From an uncultured Clostridia bacterium (lineage in GTDB: Bacteria > Bacillota > Clostridia > TANB77 > CAG-508): DNA of 64,000 nt. Both the position numbers and the translations under genes were made by a program. Of the stretch, positions 31,672 to 38,909 are shown in pieces. The number at the start of each line of letters is the position of its first letter. Position 1 is the first letter of the stretch. The stretch is from positions 5,080-69,079 of the forward strand of contig CAKOYU010000009.1 of assembly GCA_934130975.1 (NCBI GenBank), given 5' to 3'. The notes beneath the pieces are model-generated. The model did no database searches. It was not told the DNA's origin and saw nothing but the letters and a program-made list of their open reading frames with translations.

Positions 31672-32910
31672 TTAAGGAGTTTCTTCAAGTGTTAAAGTTG
31701 CTTCTTTTTCTTCACCATTTCTATTAATTTTTAATTTCATTGTATCACCAATTTTATGAGAATTTTTAATATCATTTAATTCATCCATAGTTGTAATATC
31801 TTTATCATCAGCTTTAACTATAACATCGCCAGATTGTAATCCAGCTTTTTCAGCAGGTGAGAAATTTTGAACAGTTTTTACATAAACACCAACAGTTAAA
31901 TTATATTTTTTTGCTGTTGATTCATCTAAATTAATACCACTAATTCCTATATATGGTCTTAAAACTTTGTTGTGATTTATTAATTGATCTGTAACATCAA
32001 GAGTAGAATTTATAGGAATAGCAAATCCAATTCCTTCAACGCCACTACCAGATAATTTTAAAGTGTTTATACCTATAACTTTTCCTTCACTATTTACAAG
32101 AGCGCCACCACTATTACCAGAGTTAATAGCTGCATCTGTTTGAATACAAGTGTATTTAGTTCCATCAGATTCTACCTCTCTGTTAACTGCACTTACAATT
32201 CCTTGTGTAACAGTTGTATCTAACCCAAGAGGACTACCAACAGCCATTACAAATTCACCAACTACAGCTTGGTCAGAATCACCAAATTCTGCAGCAGTTA
32301 ATCCAGTTTTATCAATTTTTAAAACAGCCAAGTCAGTTTGAGAATCTTTACCAACAATTTTGGCATCAAAAGTTGCATCATTTCCATATGTAGCACTATT
32401 TAATTTTACTTTTACAGATGTAGCATCTGAAATATCATAATATGAATATGAGTTAGAAGAACTTGTATCTACAACATGATTATTTGTTAAAATATAGCCA
32501 TCTTCACTAATAATAATTCCAGAACCTGTAGCAGTAGCTGTTGAAGTTTGTGGTGTTCCAAATCCGAAAATTGAATTTGAAGTTGCTGTGTAAGAAACTT
32601 CTATACCAACTATTGAAGGTAAAATTTTATTTGCTGCAAATACAGCTGTATTAGAATAATTAGAAAGTGAAATTAAATTTGATGTTGTACCACTTGAAGT
32701 TTGAACTGTTGTATTTGATGTTGTAGTACTTCCTGTTAATTTCTCTTTTATTGAAGGAAACCCAAAACAAGTTCCTATTACTAATGCACATCCCATAATA
32801 CCACTTACAAATGGTACTAATACTGTTTTTCCGAATCCATTTGATTGTTTAAAATTAGCTTTTGAAGTTTTGCTTGAAATTACTTCAAATCTGTTTCCAT
32901 TTTCATCCAT
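31672..32910 (-). CDS. HtrA/DegP-type membrane-anchored serine protease
   Basis: A trypsin-like quality-control protease with a PDZ domain, acting outside the membrane on misfolded proteins. It has 413 residues: a cytoplasmic start, one membrane segment near residues 28-50 (VLVPFVSGIMGCALVIGTCF), and a Ser/Thr linker. The protease domain has the triad His145 (ILTNNHVVDT), Asp193 (SQTDLAVLKI) and Ser267 (INSGNSGGAL). The C-terminal PDZ spans about 320-405 (YIGISGINL…GLQSGDVIVKADDKDI). The ATG at 32910 is chosen for its RBS GAGGAGG; the frame extends 17 codons further without one. It is monocistronic and convergent with the RsiV-like gene. Confidence 0.94.
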   Translation of the reverse strand: MDENGNRFEVISSKTSKANFKQSNGFGKTVLVPFVSGIMGCALVIGTCFGFPSIKEKLTGSTTTSNTTVQTSSGTTSNLISLSNYSNTAVFAANKILPSIVGIEVSYTATSNSIFGFGTPQTSTATATGSGIIISEDGYILTNNHVVDTSSSNSYSYYDISDATSVKVKLNSATYGNDATFDAKIVGKDSQTDLAVLKIDKTGLTAAEFGDSDQAVVGEFVMAVGSPLGLDTTVTQGIVSAVNREVESDGTKYTCIQTDAAINSGNSGGALVNSEGKVIGINTLKLSGSGVEGIGFAIPINSTLDVTDQLINHNKVLRPYIGISGINLDESTAKKYNLTVGVYVKTVQNFSPAEKAGLQSGDVIVKADDKDITTMDELNDIKNSHKIGDTMKLKINRNGEEKEATLTLEETP

Positions 32911-33005
32911 TATAAGGACCTCCTCTTTGTATTTGTTTACTGCATATAGGATACACCACATTTGTGAAAAAATTGTGAAAATAATGTAAAAAACTGAAAT
33001 TTTTC

Positions 33006-33034
33006 TTGAAAATAATACTTTCTACATATATAAT
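33006..33034 (+). promoter_or_regulatory. Promoter of the single-pass membrane protein/rnhB unit
   Basis: TTGAAA, 17 bp, TATAAT, 23 bases before ATG 33057. It excludes the upstream start at 33006. Confidence 0.8.
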
Positions 33035-33056
33035 ATTAACAGAAAGGATGAAAAAT

Positions 33057-33554
33057 ATGAAAAATGAAAAAGGTGTAGCAATTCCGACATTAATAATTAT
33101 AATTGCTATAATTATAGTTGTTGCAATTGTAGGAATAAAATATAGTATGAAAATGATAGATGAAAATCAATTACAAGATTTAAGAACAGATATGTTATTA
33201 ATACAAGCAGATACTAAAAAGAGCTTAGAAGAAGTGAGCTTTCACACAGTTAATTTAGACAAAAATAAAGAAGAAGACTTAGCAAAAATAAATGAAGTAA
33301 AACAAGAAAATTTAAAAGGCATACCTGTAAAAGGAACAGAAATAGAAAAAAGTATTCCAGAAGGAATAGAGATAGACGAAAATTGCTATTATTTAGATGA
33401 AAACGTTTTAAAAGATATGGGAGTTAAAGAAAGTGATTCAGAAAAATACGGAAATTATATAGTAAAATATGATTTTGAAAATATCAAAGTAGAAGTTATT
33501 AATACAAAAGGTTATGAAGGTCAATATACATTAACAGATTTAATTGATGAATAA
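33057..33554 (+). CDS. Single-pass membrane protein with pilin-like N-terminus
   Basis: A 165-residue protein starting MKNEKGVAIPTLIIIIAIIIVVAIVGIKY. The short charged leader ending in Gly and the long hydrophobic helix recall type IV pilins or pseudopilins, but the conserved Glu at position +5 is not clear and no pilus genes are near. The rest is a soluble charged domain (residues 35-165) facing outwards. ATG 33057 is preferred because the RBS AGAAAGG overlaps the alternative at 33048. It is likely cotranscribed with rnhB, 23 bases downstream. Function unknown. Confidence 0.7.
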   Translation: MKNEKGVAIPTLIIIIAIIIVVAIVGIKYSMKMIDENQLQDLRTDMLLIQADTKKSLEEVSFHTVNLDKNKEEDLAKINEVKQENLKGIPVKGTEIEKSIPEGIEIDENCYYLDENVLKDMGVKESDSEKYGNYIVKYDFENIKVEVINTKGYEGQYTLTDLIDE

Positions 33555-33577
33555 TTCAGTTTGAAAGGATAAAAAAA

Positions 33578-34204
33578 GTGAAAGAAAAAGAAGAAGCAAG
33601 ATTAACATTATTAAAAGAACAAGAAAAAGAACTAAGAAAAAAAGGATTTAATACAATATGTGGAATAGATGAAGCAGGAAGAGGACCACTTGCAGGTCCA
33701 GTAGTAGTTGCAAGTGTAATAATGCCAGCAGATTCTATGATAGAAGGAGTAAATGACTCTAAAAAGGTTTCTGAAAAAAAGAGAGAAAAACTATATGATC
33801 AAATTTTAGAAGAAGCTATAAGTTATGGAGTAGGAATTATAGGGCAAGATGAAATAGATGAAATAAATATATTAAATGCCACTAAAAAAGGATTAACAAT
33901 GTCATTACAAGAATTAACTGTTAAACCAGATTTAATTATAGTAGATGCATTAAACCATATAGATACATTAGGAATACCATATGAATCAATAATAAAAGGA
34001 GATGCAAAATGCTACTCAATTGCAGCTGCATCTATTATTGCAAAAGTTACAAGGGATAGAATAATGAGAGAATGGGATAAAGTATATCCTCAATATGGAT
34101 TTGAAAGACATAAAGGATATGGCACTTCTGCGCATATTTCTGCAATAAAAGAATATGGACTTTGCCCAATTCATAGAAAAAGTTTTACTACACATTTTGT
34201 GTAA
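33578..34204 (+). CDS. rnhB: Ribonuclease HII
   Basis: RNase HII removes ribonucleotides and RNA primers from RNA-DNA hybrids. The 208-residue protein carries the catalytic motif CGIDEAGRGPLAGPVV (Asp and Glu), the second Asp in IIVDALN, and the C-terminal part VTRDRIMREWDKVYPQYGFERHKGYGT. It starts at GTG with GAAAGGAT upstream. It follows the single-pass membrane protein in one transcription unit. Confidence 0.96.
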   Translation: MKEKEEARLTLLKEQEKELRKKGFNTICGIDEAGRGPLAGPVVVASVIMPADSMIEGVNDSKKVSEKKREKLYDQILEEAISYGVGIIGQDEIDEINILNATKKGLTMSLQELTVKPDLIIVDALNHIDTLGIPYESIIKGDAKCYSIAAASIIAKVTRDRIMREWDKVYPQYGFERHKGYGTSAHISAIKEYGLCPIHRKSFTTHFV

Positions 34205-34240
34205 AATTCATATCAATACTATTTTTGTTTCTAATAATAT

Positions 34241-34423
34241 TTAAGAATATAAATTATAACTTTGCATTACATGCCTCGGCTCATTACGAAACTTAAGAAT
34301 TTCTAATTTATTTTATGGCACCCTTCCACTCTCGTGAACTCTTTCCATAAAATTGCATAGAACTTCTAAAGTTTCTTCAATCACATTCAGCATTTCATTT
34401 AAAGTTATAATTTATATTCTTAA
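34241..34423 (+). repeat. 183-bp inverted-repeat element
   Basis: Perfect 23-bp terminal inverted repeats: the left begins TTAAGAATATAAATTATAAC, the right ends GTTATAATTTATATTCTTAA. Inside, ATTTTATGG (34310-34318) pairs with CCATAAAAT (34345-34353). It has no ORF. It is unrelated in sequence to the 155-bp repeats. It fills the gap between rnhB and the nucleoside phosphorylase gene and could be a MITE or encode a structured RNA. Confidence 0.8.
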
Positions 34424-34477
34424 TTAAGATATAGTATACAAAATGTATTGAGGATTATATTTTAGAGGAGGTTACAA

Positions 34478-35740
34478 ATGAATATATTAGATATAATTGC
34501 AAAAAAGAGAGATGCAAAAGAATTAAGTACAGAAGAAATAGAATATTTTATAAAAGAATACACAAAAGGAAATATTCAAGATTACCAAGCTTCAGCATTA
34601 ATCATGGCAATATATATAAATGGAATGAATGATAGAGAAATAATAGACTTGACTTTAGCGATGGCACATTCAGGAGAAGTGCTAGATTTATCATGTTTTG
34701 GAGAGAATGTTGTAGATAAACACAGTACAGGTGGAGTTGGAGATAAAGTATCAATTATATTATTACCAATAATTGCATCATTAGGAATACCTGTTGCCAA
34801 AATGTCAGGAAGAGGACTAGGATTTACAGGAGGAACAGTAGACAAAATGGAATCTATACCAGGATATAGAACCAATGTTACGATAGAAGAATTTATAGAA
34901 GATGTAAAAAAAGTTGGGATAAGCATGATTGGGCAAACAATGAATTTAGCACCAGCCGATAAAAAAATATATGCATTAAGAGATACAATTGCATGTGTAG
35001 AAAATATTCCATTAATAGCATCAAGCATAATGAGCAAAAAAATAGCAAGTGGTGCAAATAAAATAGTTATAGATGTAACAGTTGGAAAAGGTGCATTTAT
35101 GAAAAATAAAGAAGATGCACAAAAATTAGCAGAACAAATGATAAGAATAGGAAAGCTTGCAGGAAGAGAAGTAAAATGTGTACTTACACCGATGGATGAA
35201 CCATTAGGATATTCAATAGGAAATTCGTTAGAAGTAATAGAAGCAATAAACTTTTTAAAGGGAGATATGCCAAAAGACTTGAAAGAAGTCGTTTTAGAAC
35301 TTGGAGCTAATATGCTTCAACTTGCAGGAAAAGGTGAAAATATAGAAGAAAATAAATTAAAAATACTAGAAAATATAGAAAATGGAAATGCATATAATAA
35401 ATTTGTAGAAATGGTAGGAAATCAAGGTGGAGATATCTCATTTGTAGAAGATACAACAAAATTTAAAAAATCAAAATATACTTTAGCAGTAGTAACTAAA
35501 AAGACAGGAAAAGTTACAGAAATAAATGCAGAAGATATTGGAAAGTTAGCATGTTATTTAGGGGCTGGAAGAATGAGAAAAGAAGATGAAATTGAACCTG
35601 ATGTAGGAATTGTTCTAAATAAGAAGGTTGGAGATGAAGTGATAGAAGATGATTTCTTGGCATATATTTGTGCTAATGATGAAAATAAGCTAATTGAAGC
35701 AGAGAAAAGAATTTTGGAAATATATAAAATTGAAAATTAA
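34478..35740 (+). CDS. pdp: Pyrimidine-nucleoside phosphorylase
   Basis: This enzyme splits uridine, thymidine or deoxyuridine with phosphate to base and (deoxy)ribose-1-phosphate for salvage. The 420-residue protein has the family signature KHSTGGVGDKVSI near residue 80, the phosphate and substrate loop SGRGLGFTGGTVDK, and the motif ALRDTIACVENIPLIASSIMSKK. The C-terminal domain ends with the usual dimer-lobe pattern (LGAGRMRKEDEIEPDVGI). It could equally be labelled deoA; the Firmicute pattern favours the pyrimidine-nucleoside type. The RBS is AGAGGAGG. Confidence 0.93.
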   Translation: MNILDIIAKKRDAKELSTEEIEYFIKEYTKGNIQDYQASALIMAIYINGMNDREIIDLTLAMAHSGEVLDLSCFGENVVDKHSTGGVGDKVSIILLPIIASLGIPVAKMSGRGLGFTGGTVDKMESIPGYRTNVTIEEFIEDVKKVGISMIGQTMNLAPADKKIYALRDTIACVENIPLIASSIMSKKIASGANKIVIDVTVGKGAFMKNKEDAQKLAEQMIRIGKLAGREVKCVLTPMDEPLGYSIGNSLEVIEAINFLKGDMPKDLKEVVLELGANMLQLAGKGENIEENKLKILENIENGNAYNKFVEMVGNQGGDISFVEDTTKFKKSKYTLAVVTKKTGKVTEINAEDIGKLACYLGAGRMRKEDEIEPDVGIVLNKKVGDEVIEDDFLAYICANDENKLIEAEKRILEIYKIEN

Positions 35741-35792
35741 ACTATTTAAAGTCTTTTTTTATATTAATTTAAAGTAATTGAATTATATGGAT

Positions 35793-35946
35793 TTTAGAAA
35801 ATTAATAATATATTGTTTTTAAGATACCGCGTAAGCAATCAAATGAGCGTAGCGAATGCGAAATGGAGCAATCTACATATTATTAATTTTAATATGAAGA
35901 TTGCGACACCAAGGTATCAAAAAACAATATATTATTAATTTCTAAA
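35793..35946 (+). repeat. 155-bp palindromic intergenic repeat, copy 2
   Basis: A close copy (154 bp) of 10713-10867: the same arms (AAATTAATAATATATTGTTT and inverse), the same core (ATACCGCGTAAGC, TGGAGCAATCTACATA, AGATTGCGACACCAAGGTAT) in the same orientation. Several differences sit in the core; the arms are nearly unchanged. It lies between the pdp stop codon and the cdaA-unit promoter, again directly behind a gene. Confidence 0.85.
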
Positions 35947-35993
35947 TAGAACTTTTATATACAATAAAATTAATAATAAAAAGAGTTTACATA

Positions 35994-36021
35994 TTGCAAA
36001 AATAAAATTTTATGTTATAAT
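35994..36021 (+). promoter_or_regulatory. Promoter of the cdaA unit
   Basis: TTGCAA, 16 bp, TATAAT. Confidence 0.65.
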
Positions 36022-36067
36022 AATATTGTGAAAAAAATAAAATTTTCAAAAGAAAGGAAAACGAACA

Positions 36068-36229
36068 ATGAAAAAAGATAAAAAAGAAAAACAAGAACAA
36101 ACAAAAGTAAAAGTTAAAATAGATAAAAGCAAAATAGCTTCAAAAATTATGGCAGTATTTCTATTAGTTTTAATGATATTAGCATCTTGCTCAACATGCA
36201 TATATTTTGTAGTTACAAGTGTAAAATAG
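36068..36229 (+). CDS. Small membrane protein upstream of cdaA
   Basis: A 53-residue ORF: a lysine-rich cytoplasmic start (MKKDKKEKQEQTKVKVKIDK) and one membrane helix (residues about 26-49, IMAVFLLVLMILASCSTCIYFVV). LASC resembles a lipobox, but the long charged leader makes a lipoprotein unlikely. It has the RBS AGAAAGGA and lies 38 bases before cdaA, in the same transcription unit. Whether it modulates the cyclase is unknown; the usual CdaA regulator CdaR is not next to the gene here. Confidence 0.7.
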   Translation: MKKDKKEKQEQTKVKVKIDKSKIASKIMAVFLLVLMILASCSTCIYFVVTSVK

Positions 36230-36267
36230 TTATAGCAAAATATAACGTAAGAGGAGAAAAGTAAAAT

Positions 36268-37215
36268 ATGAACAATATAGGAGTAGTATTAAATAATTTT
36301 TATGAGCATAACATATTAACATATATAAAAATGTACCAAGAATATCCAGTAAAATTAATCTCATTAATATTAGATATAGCGATAGTTGTATTTTTAGCAT
36401 ATGAATTATTAAGAATAGTAAAAGACTCAAGAGCTTGGCAATTAGTAAAAGGAATAGCATTTTTAGTAATAGCGACAGCATTAAGTGGAATATTAAATTT
36501 ACATATATTAAATTATATATTATCAACAGTAATGGATTGGGGAGTAATACTTATAATAATTATATTCCAACCAGAGATAAGGCGTGCATTAGAACAACTT
36601 GGAGGAACTAATAAATTTTCAAGATTTTTTGGATTTGATAAAGATATAATTACCAAAACTAAAGAAGATATATATAAAGTTGTAATTGCAGCATATGAAC
36701 TAGCTCAAAAAAGAACAGGAGCACTAATTGTAATAGAAAGAGATATTCAAATAAAAGATATAATAGCAACAGGAATACCAATGGATGCAGAAGTATCACC
36801 ACAATTATTAGTAAATATATTTGTGCCTAATACTCCTTTACATGACGGAGCAGTTGTAATAAGTAATAATAAAATAGCTGCAGCAGCTTGTATGTTGCCA
36901 TTAGCTAGTGATCAAGATATTGCTAAAGAATTAGGAACACGTCATAGAGCAGGAATTGGAATATCAAAAGAATCAGATAGTATAGCAATAATAGTATCAG
37001 AAGAAACTGGAAAAGTATCAGTTGCAAAAGACGGAACATTAATAGCAGATGTTAGAGAAGATGCATTGAAAAAGATACTAATTAGTAATATAGTTACTAA
37101 AAGATTAAATGAAGCTAAAGCAAAAAGTGAAAAGAGAAATATAAAAGAAGTAATAAAGAAAAAATTTCAAAAGAAAGAAAAAACAAAAAAAGAAAATGAA
37201 AAGGTGGCAAAATAA
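36268..37215 (+). CDS. cdaA: Diadenylate cyclase CdaA
   Basis: CdaA makes cyclic di-AMP from two ATP at the membrane; the messenger controls potassium and osmolyte uptake and wall homeostasis. The 315-residue protein has three N-terminal membrane helices (residues about 25-105) and the DAC domain with DGA in LHDGAVV and RHR in GTRHRAG, both essential for catalysis. The tail after residue 270 is long and lysine-rich. No cdaR or glmM follows, unlike the Bacillus operon; a terminator overlapping the stop codon separates it from truA. Confidence 0.95.
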   Translation: MNNIGVVLNNFYEHNILTYIKMYQEYPVKLISLILDIAIVVFLAYELLRIVKDSRAWQLVKGIAFLVIATALSGILNLHILNYILSTVMDWGVILIIIIFQPEIRRALEQLGGTNKFSRFFGFDKDIITKTKEDIYKVVIAAYELAQKRTGALIVIERDIQIKDIIATGIPMDAEVSPQLLVNIFVPNTPLHDGAVVISNNKIAAAACMLPLASDQDIAKELGTRHRAGIGISKESDSIAIIVSEETGKVSVAKDGTLIADVREDALKKILISNIVTKRLNEAKAKSEKRNIKEVIKKKFQKKEKTKKENEKVAK

Positions 37216-37228
37216 AGCCATCTTTTTA
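37199..37228 (+). terminator. Terminator overlapping the cdaA stop codon
   Basis: AAAAGGTGGC and GCCATCTTTT (one G-T pair), then a T. The 5' arm is formed by the last cdaA codons. Confidence 0.7.
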
Positions 37229-37245
37229 TATAAGAAAGGGAAAAG

Positions 37246-37983
37246 ATGAGAAATATAAAACTAACAATAGAATATGATGGAAAAGATTTCAATGGATGGC
37301 AAAAACAACCAACAAAATTAAATATACAAGGAACAATTGAACAAGCAATAAAACAAATTACAGGTGAAGAAGTACAATTAAATGCTTCTGGAAGAACTGA
37401 TGCTGGAGTTCATGCATTTGGACAAGTTGCTAATTTTAAAACAAATTCACAAATACCAATAGAAAAATTTGCAATAGCAATAAATTCAAGATTAAAAAGA
37501 TCAATAGTAATAAAAAAAGCAGAAGAAGTTGATGAAAGATTCCATAGTAGGTTAAACTGTAAGAAAAAAACATATAGATATGTTATAAATAATACACCAG
37601 AAGGAACAGCAATTTATAGAAATTTAGAAACACATATTCCGCAAAAATTAGATGTAGACAAAATGCAAGAAGCAGTAAAATATTTTGAGGGAGAACATGA
37701 CTTTAAAGCATTTAAAGCAAGTGGAACAAGTAGTAAAAGCAGTGTTAGAACAATATATAAAGCAGAAGTGTATAAAGAAGGAGATAGAATATTTATAGAA
37801 CTTACAGGAAATGGATTTTTATATAATATGGTAAGAATAATTGCAGGAACATTAGTAGATGTTGGGATAGGAAAAATAAAACCTGATGAAATTCCAGAAA
37901 TAATAAAAATGCAAAAAAGAGAAAATGCTGGAAAAACATTACCACCTAATGGTTTGTATTTGCTAAAGGTAATGTATGAATAA
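37246..37983 (+). CDS. truA: tRNA pseudouridine(38-40) synthase
   Basis: TruA converts U38-U40 in tRNA anticodon stems to pseudouridine. The 245-residue protein has the opening IEYDGKDFNGWQKQP, the catalytic Asp in ASGRTDAGVHAFGQVANF, and the closing VRIIAGTLVDVGIGKI, as in the family. The length is standard. The RBS is GAAAGGGAAAAG. Confidence 0.96.
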   Translation: MRNIKLTIEYDGKDFNGWQKQPTKLNIQGTIEQAIKQITGEEVQLNASGRTDAGVHAFGQVANFKTNSQIPIEKFAIAINSRLKRSIVIKKAEEVDERFHSRLNCKKKTYRYVINNTPEGTAIYRNLETHIPQKLDVDKMQEAVKYFEGEHDFKAFKASGTSSKSSVRTIYKAEVYKEGDRIFIELTGNGFLYNMVRIIAGTLVDVGIGKIKPDEIPEIIKMQKRENAGKTLPPNGLYLLKVMYE

Positions 37984-38054
37984 GTAACCAAAAAATAAGT
38001 GTATTCATAATATATATCGAAAACATACAGATTTATCTGGAAAGGATGATATAT

Positions 38055-38573
38055 ATGAATATACTTATTTTTTTAGCTGTAATACTTGTAACAATAGTAT
38101 TAGCAATATTTATTAACAGATTAGTACGTTGCCCATTGTTGGTTGGATTTATATTTTTTTCAATAGCACTATTGGTTGCAATAATTCTATCTAATTTAAC
38201 ATTAGTTATTTTGGCAATAATACTAGGAATTGTTGCGTTTATATCAGCATTTTTAGATTGCTTATTTAAAAGTTGTTGCTTTTTTAGAAACAATACTTGT
38301 TTAAGTTGTCATAATCCATATGAAGAAAATAATAATAACAATAATAATGACAATGTAAACAATAATCTAAGAATAATTAATAGCAATGGAGATGTTATTG
38401 CTAGCATTAGTGGGAATTCTGTAAATTGCTATGATGAAGAACCTGATTGCTGTTGCAATAATGGTAGAAATGGATTGAATTCTTTACTATCAGATGCAAA
38501 TACTACAAATAGTATAAATACTAATACAACTTCATATTCTTGTAATTCGAGAGGATATAAGAGAAGGTTTTAA
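38055..38573 (+). CDS. Membrane protein with Cys- and Asn-rich tail, unknown
   Basis: A 172-residue protein: three closely packed membrane segments in residues 1-75, a cysteine cluster (CLFKSCCFFRNNTCLSCHNP), an Asn run (NNNNNNNDNVNNN), and a tail with CCCNN. ATG 38055 follows AAAGGATG; an ATG at 38046 lies inside that RBS. A CATACAGA box about 30 bases upstream loosely resembles a sporulation SigE -10. It may be a spore- or envelope-associated protein, but nothing proves it. Family not recognised. Confidence 0.65.
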   Translation: MNILIFLAVILVTIVLAIFINRLVRCPLLVGFIFFSIALLVAIILSNLTLVILAIILGIVAFISAFLDCLFKSCCFFRNNTCLSCHNPYEENNNNNNNDNVNNNLRIINSNGDVIASISGNSVNCYDEEPDCCCNNGRNGLNSLLSDANTTNSINTNTTSYSCNSRGYKRRF

Positions 38574-38644
38574 AACAATTTGATATTAACATAAAGAAAG
38601 CATGATATAAATGTAAAAATTAATTGAATTTTCTTTATAGGAGA

Positions 38645-38678
38645 AAAAAATCACTCAATTTATATTGAGTGATTTTTT
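38645..38678. terminator. Bidirectional terminator
   Basis: AAAAAATCACTCAAT, loop TTAT, ATTGAGTGATTTTTT: perfect 15-bp arms. It terminates the - strand tRNA and the + strand gene ending at 38573. Confidence 0.92.
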
Positions 38679-38754
38679 GGTAGCGAAGGTGGGACTTGAA
38701 CCTACGACCTGCCGGGTATGAACCGGATGCTCTAGCCAACTGAGCTACTTCGCC
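38678..38754 (-). tRNA. tRNA-Met (elongator, anticodon CAT)
   Basis: Read on the - strand it starts GGCGAAGTAGCTCAGTTGG and ends CTTCGCT-ACCA with an encoded CCA. The acceptor stem is GGCGAAG/CTTCGCT with a G1-U72 pair, as in Firmicute elongator tRNA-Met. The anticodon stem CCGG encloses TTCATAC, and the T arm is TAGGTTCAAGTCCCA. The paired first base argues against the initiator; an Ile2 (lysidine) tRNA is less likely by overall sequence. Confidence 0.95.
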
Positions 38755-38779
38755 ATAAATTTTATTAGAAACTTTACTT

Positions 38780-38808
38780 ATTATAATAGGTATTTGGGCA
38801 TTTGTCAA
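38780..38808 (-). promoter_or_regulatory. Consensus promoter of the tRNA gene
   Basis: On the - strand TTGACA, 17 bp, TATAAT: a perfect SigA consensus about 25 bases before the tRNA. Confidence 0.92.
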
Positions 38809-38845
38809 TAGCAATTTGAAAAAAAATAAAAATAACAATAAAATC

Positions 38846-38874
38846 TTGATATTTTTAACTTGGCATAGTAAAAT
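38846..38874 (+). promoter_or_regulatory. Promoter of the coiled-coil protein/era operon
   Basis: TTGATA, 17 bp, TAAAAT, 35 bases before the TTG start at 38910. Confidence 0.65.
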
Positions 38875-38909
38875 ATATAGGAAGAAAAGGATTGAGAGGA
38901 GAAAGTACT

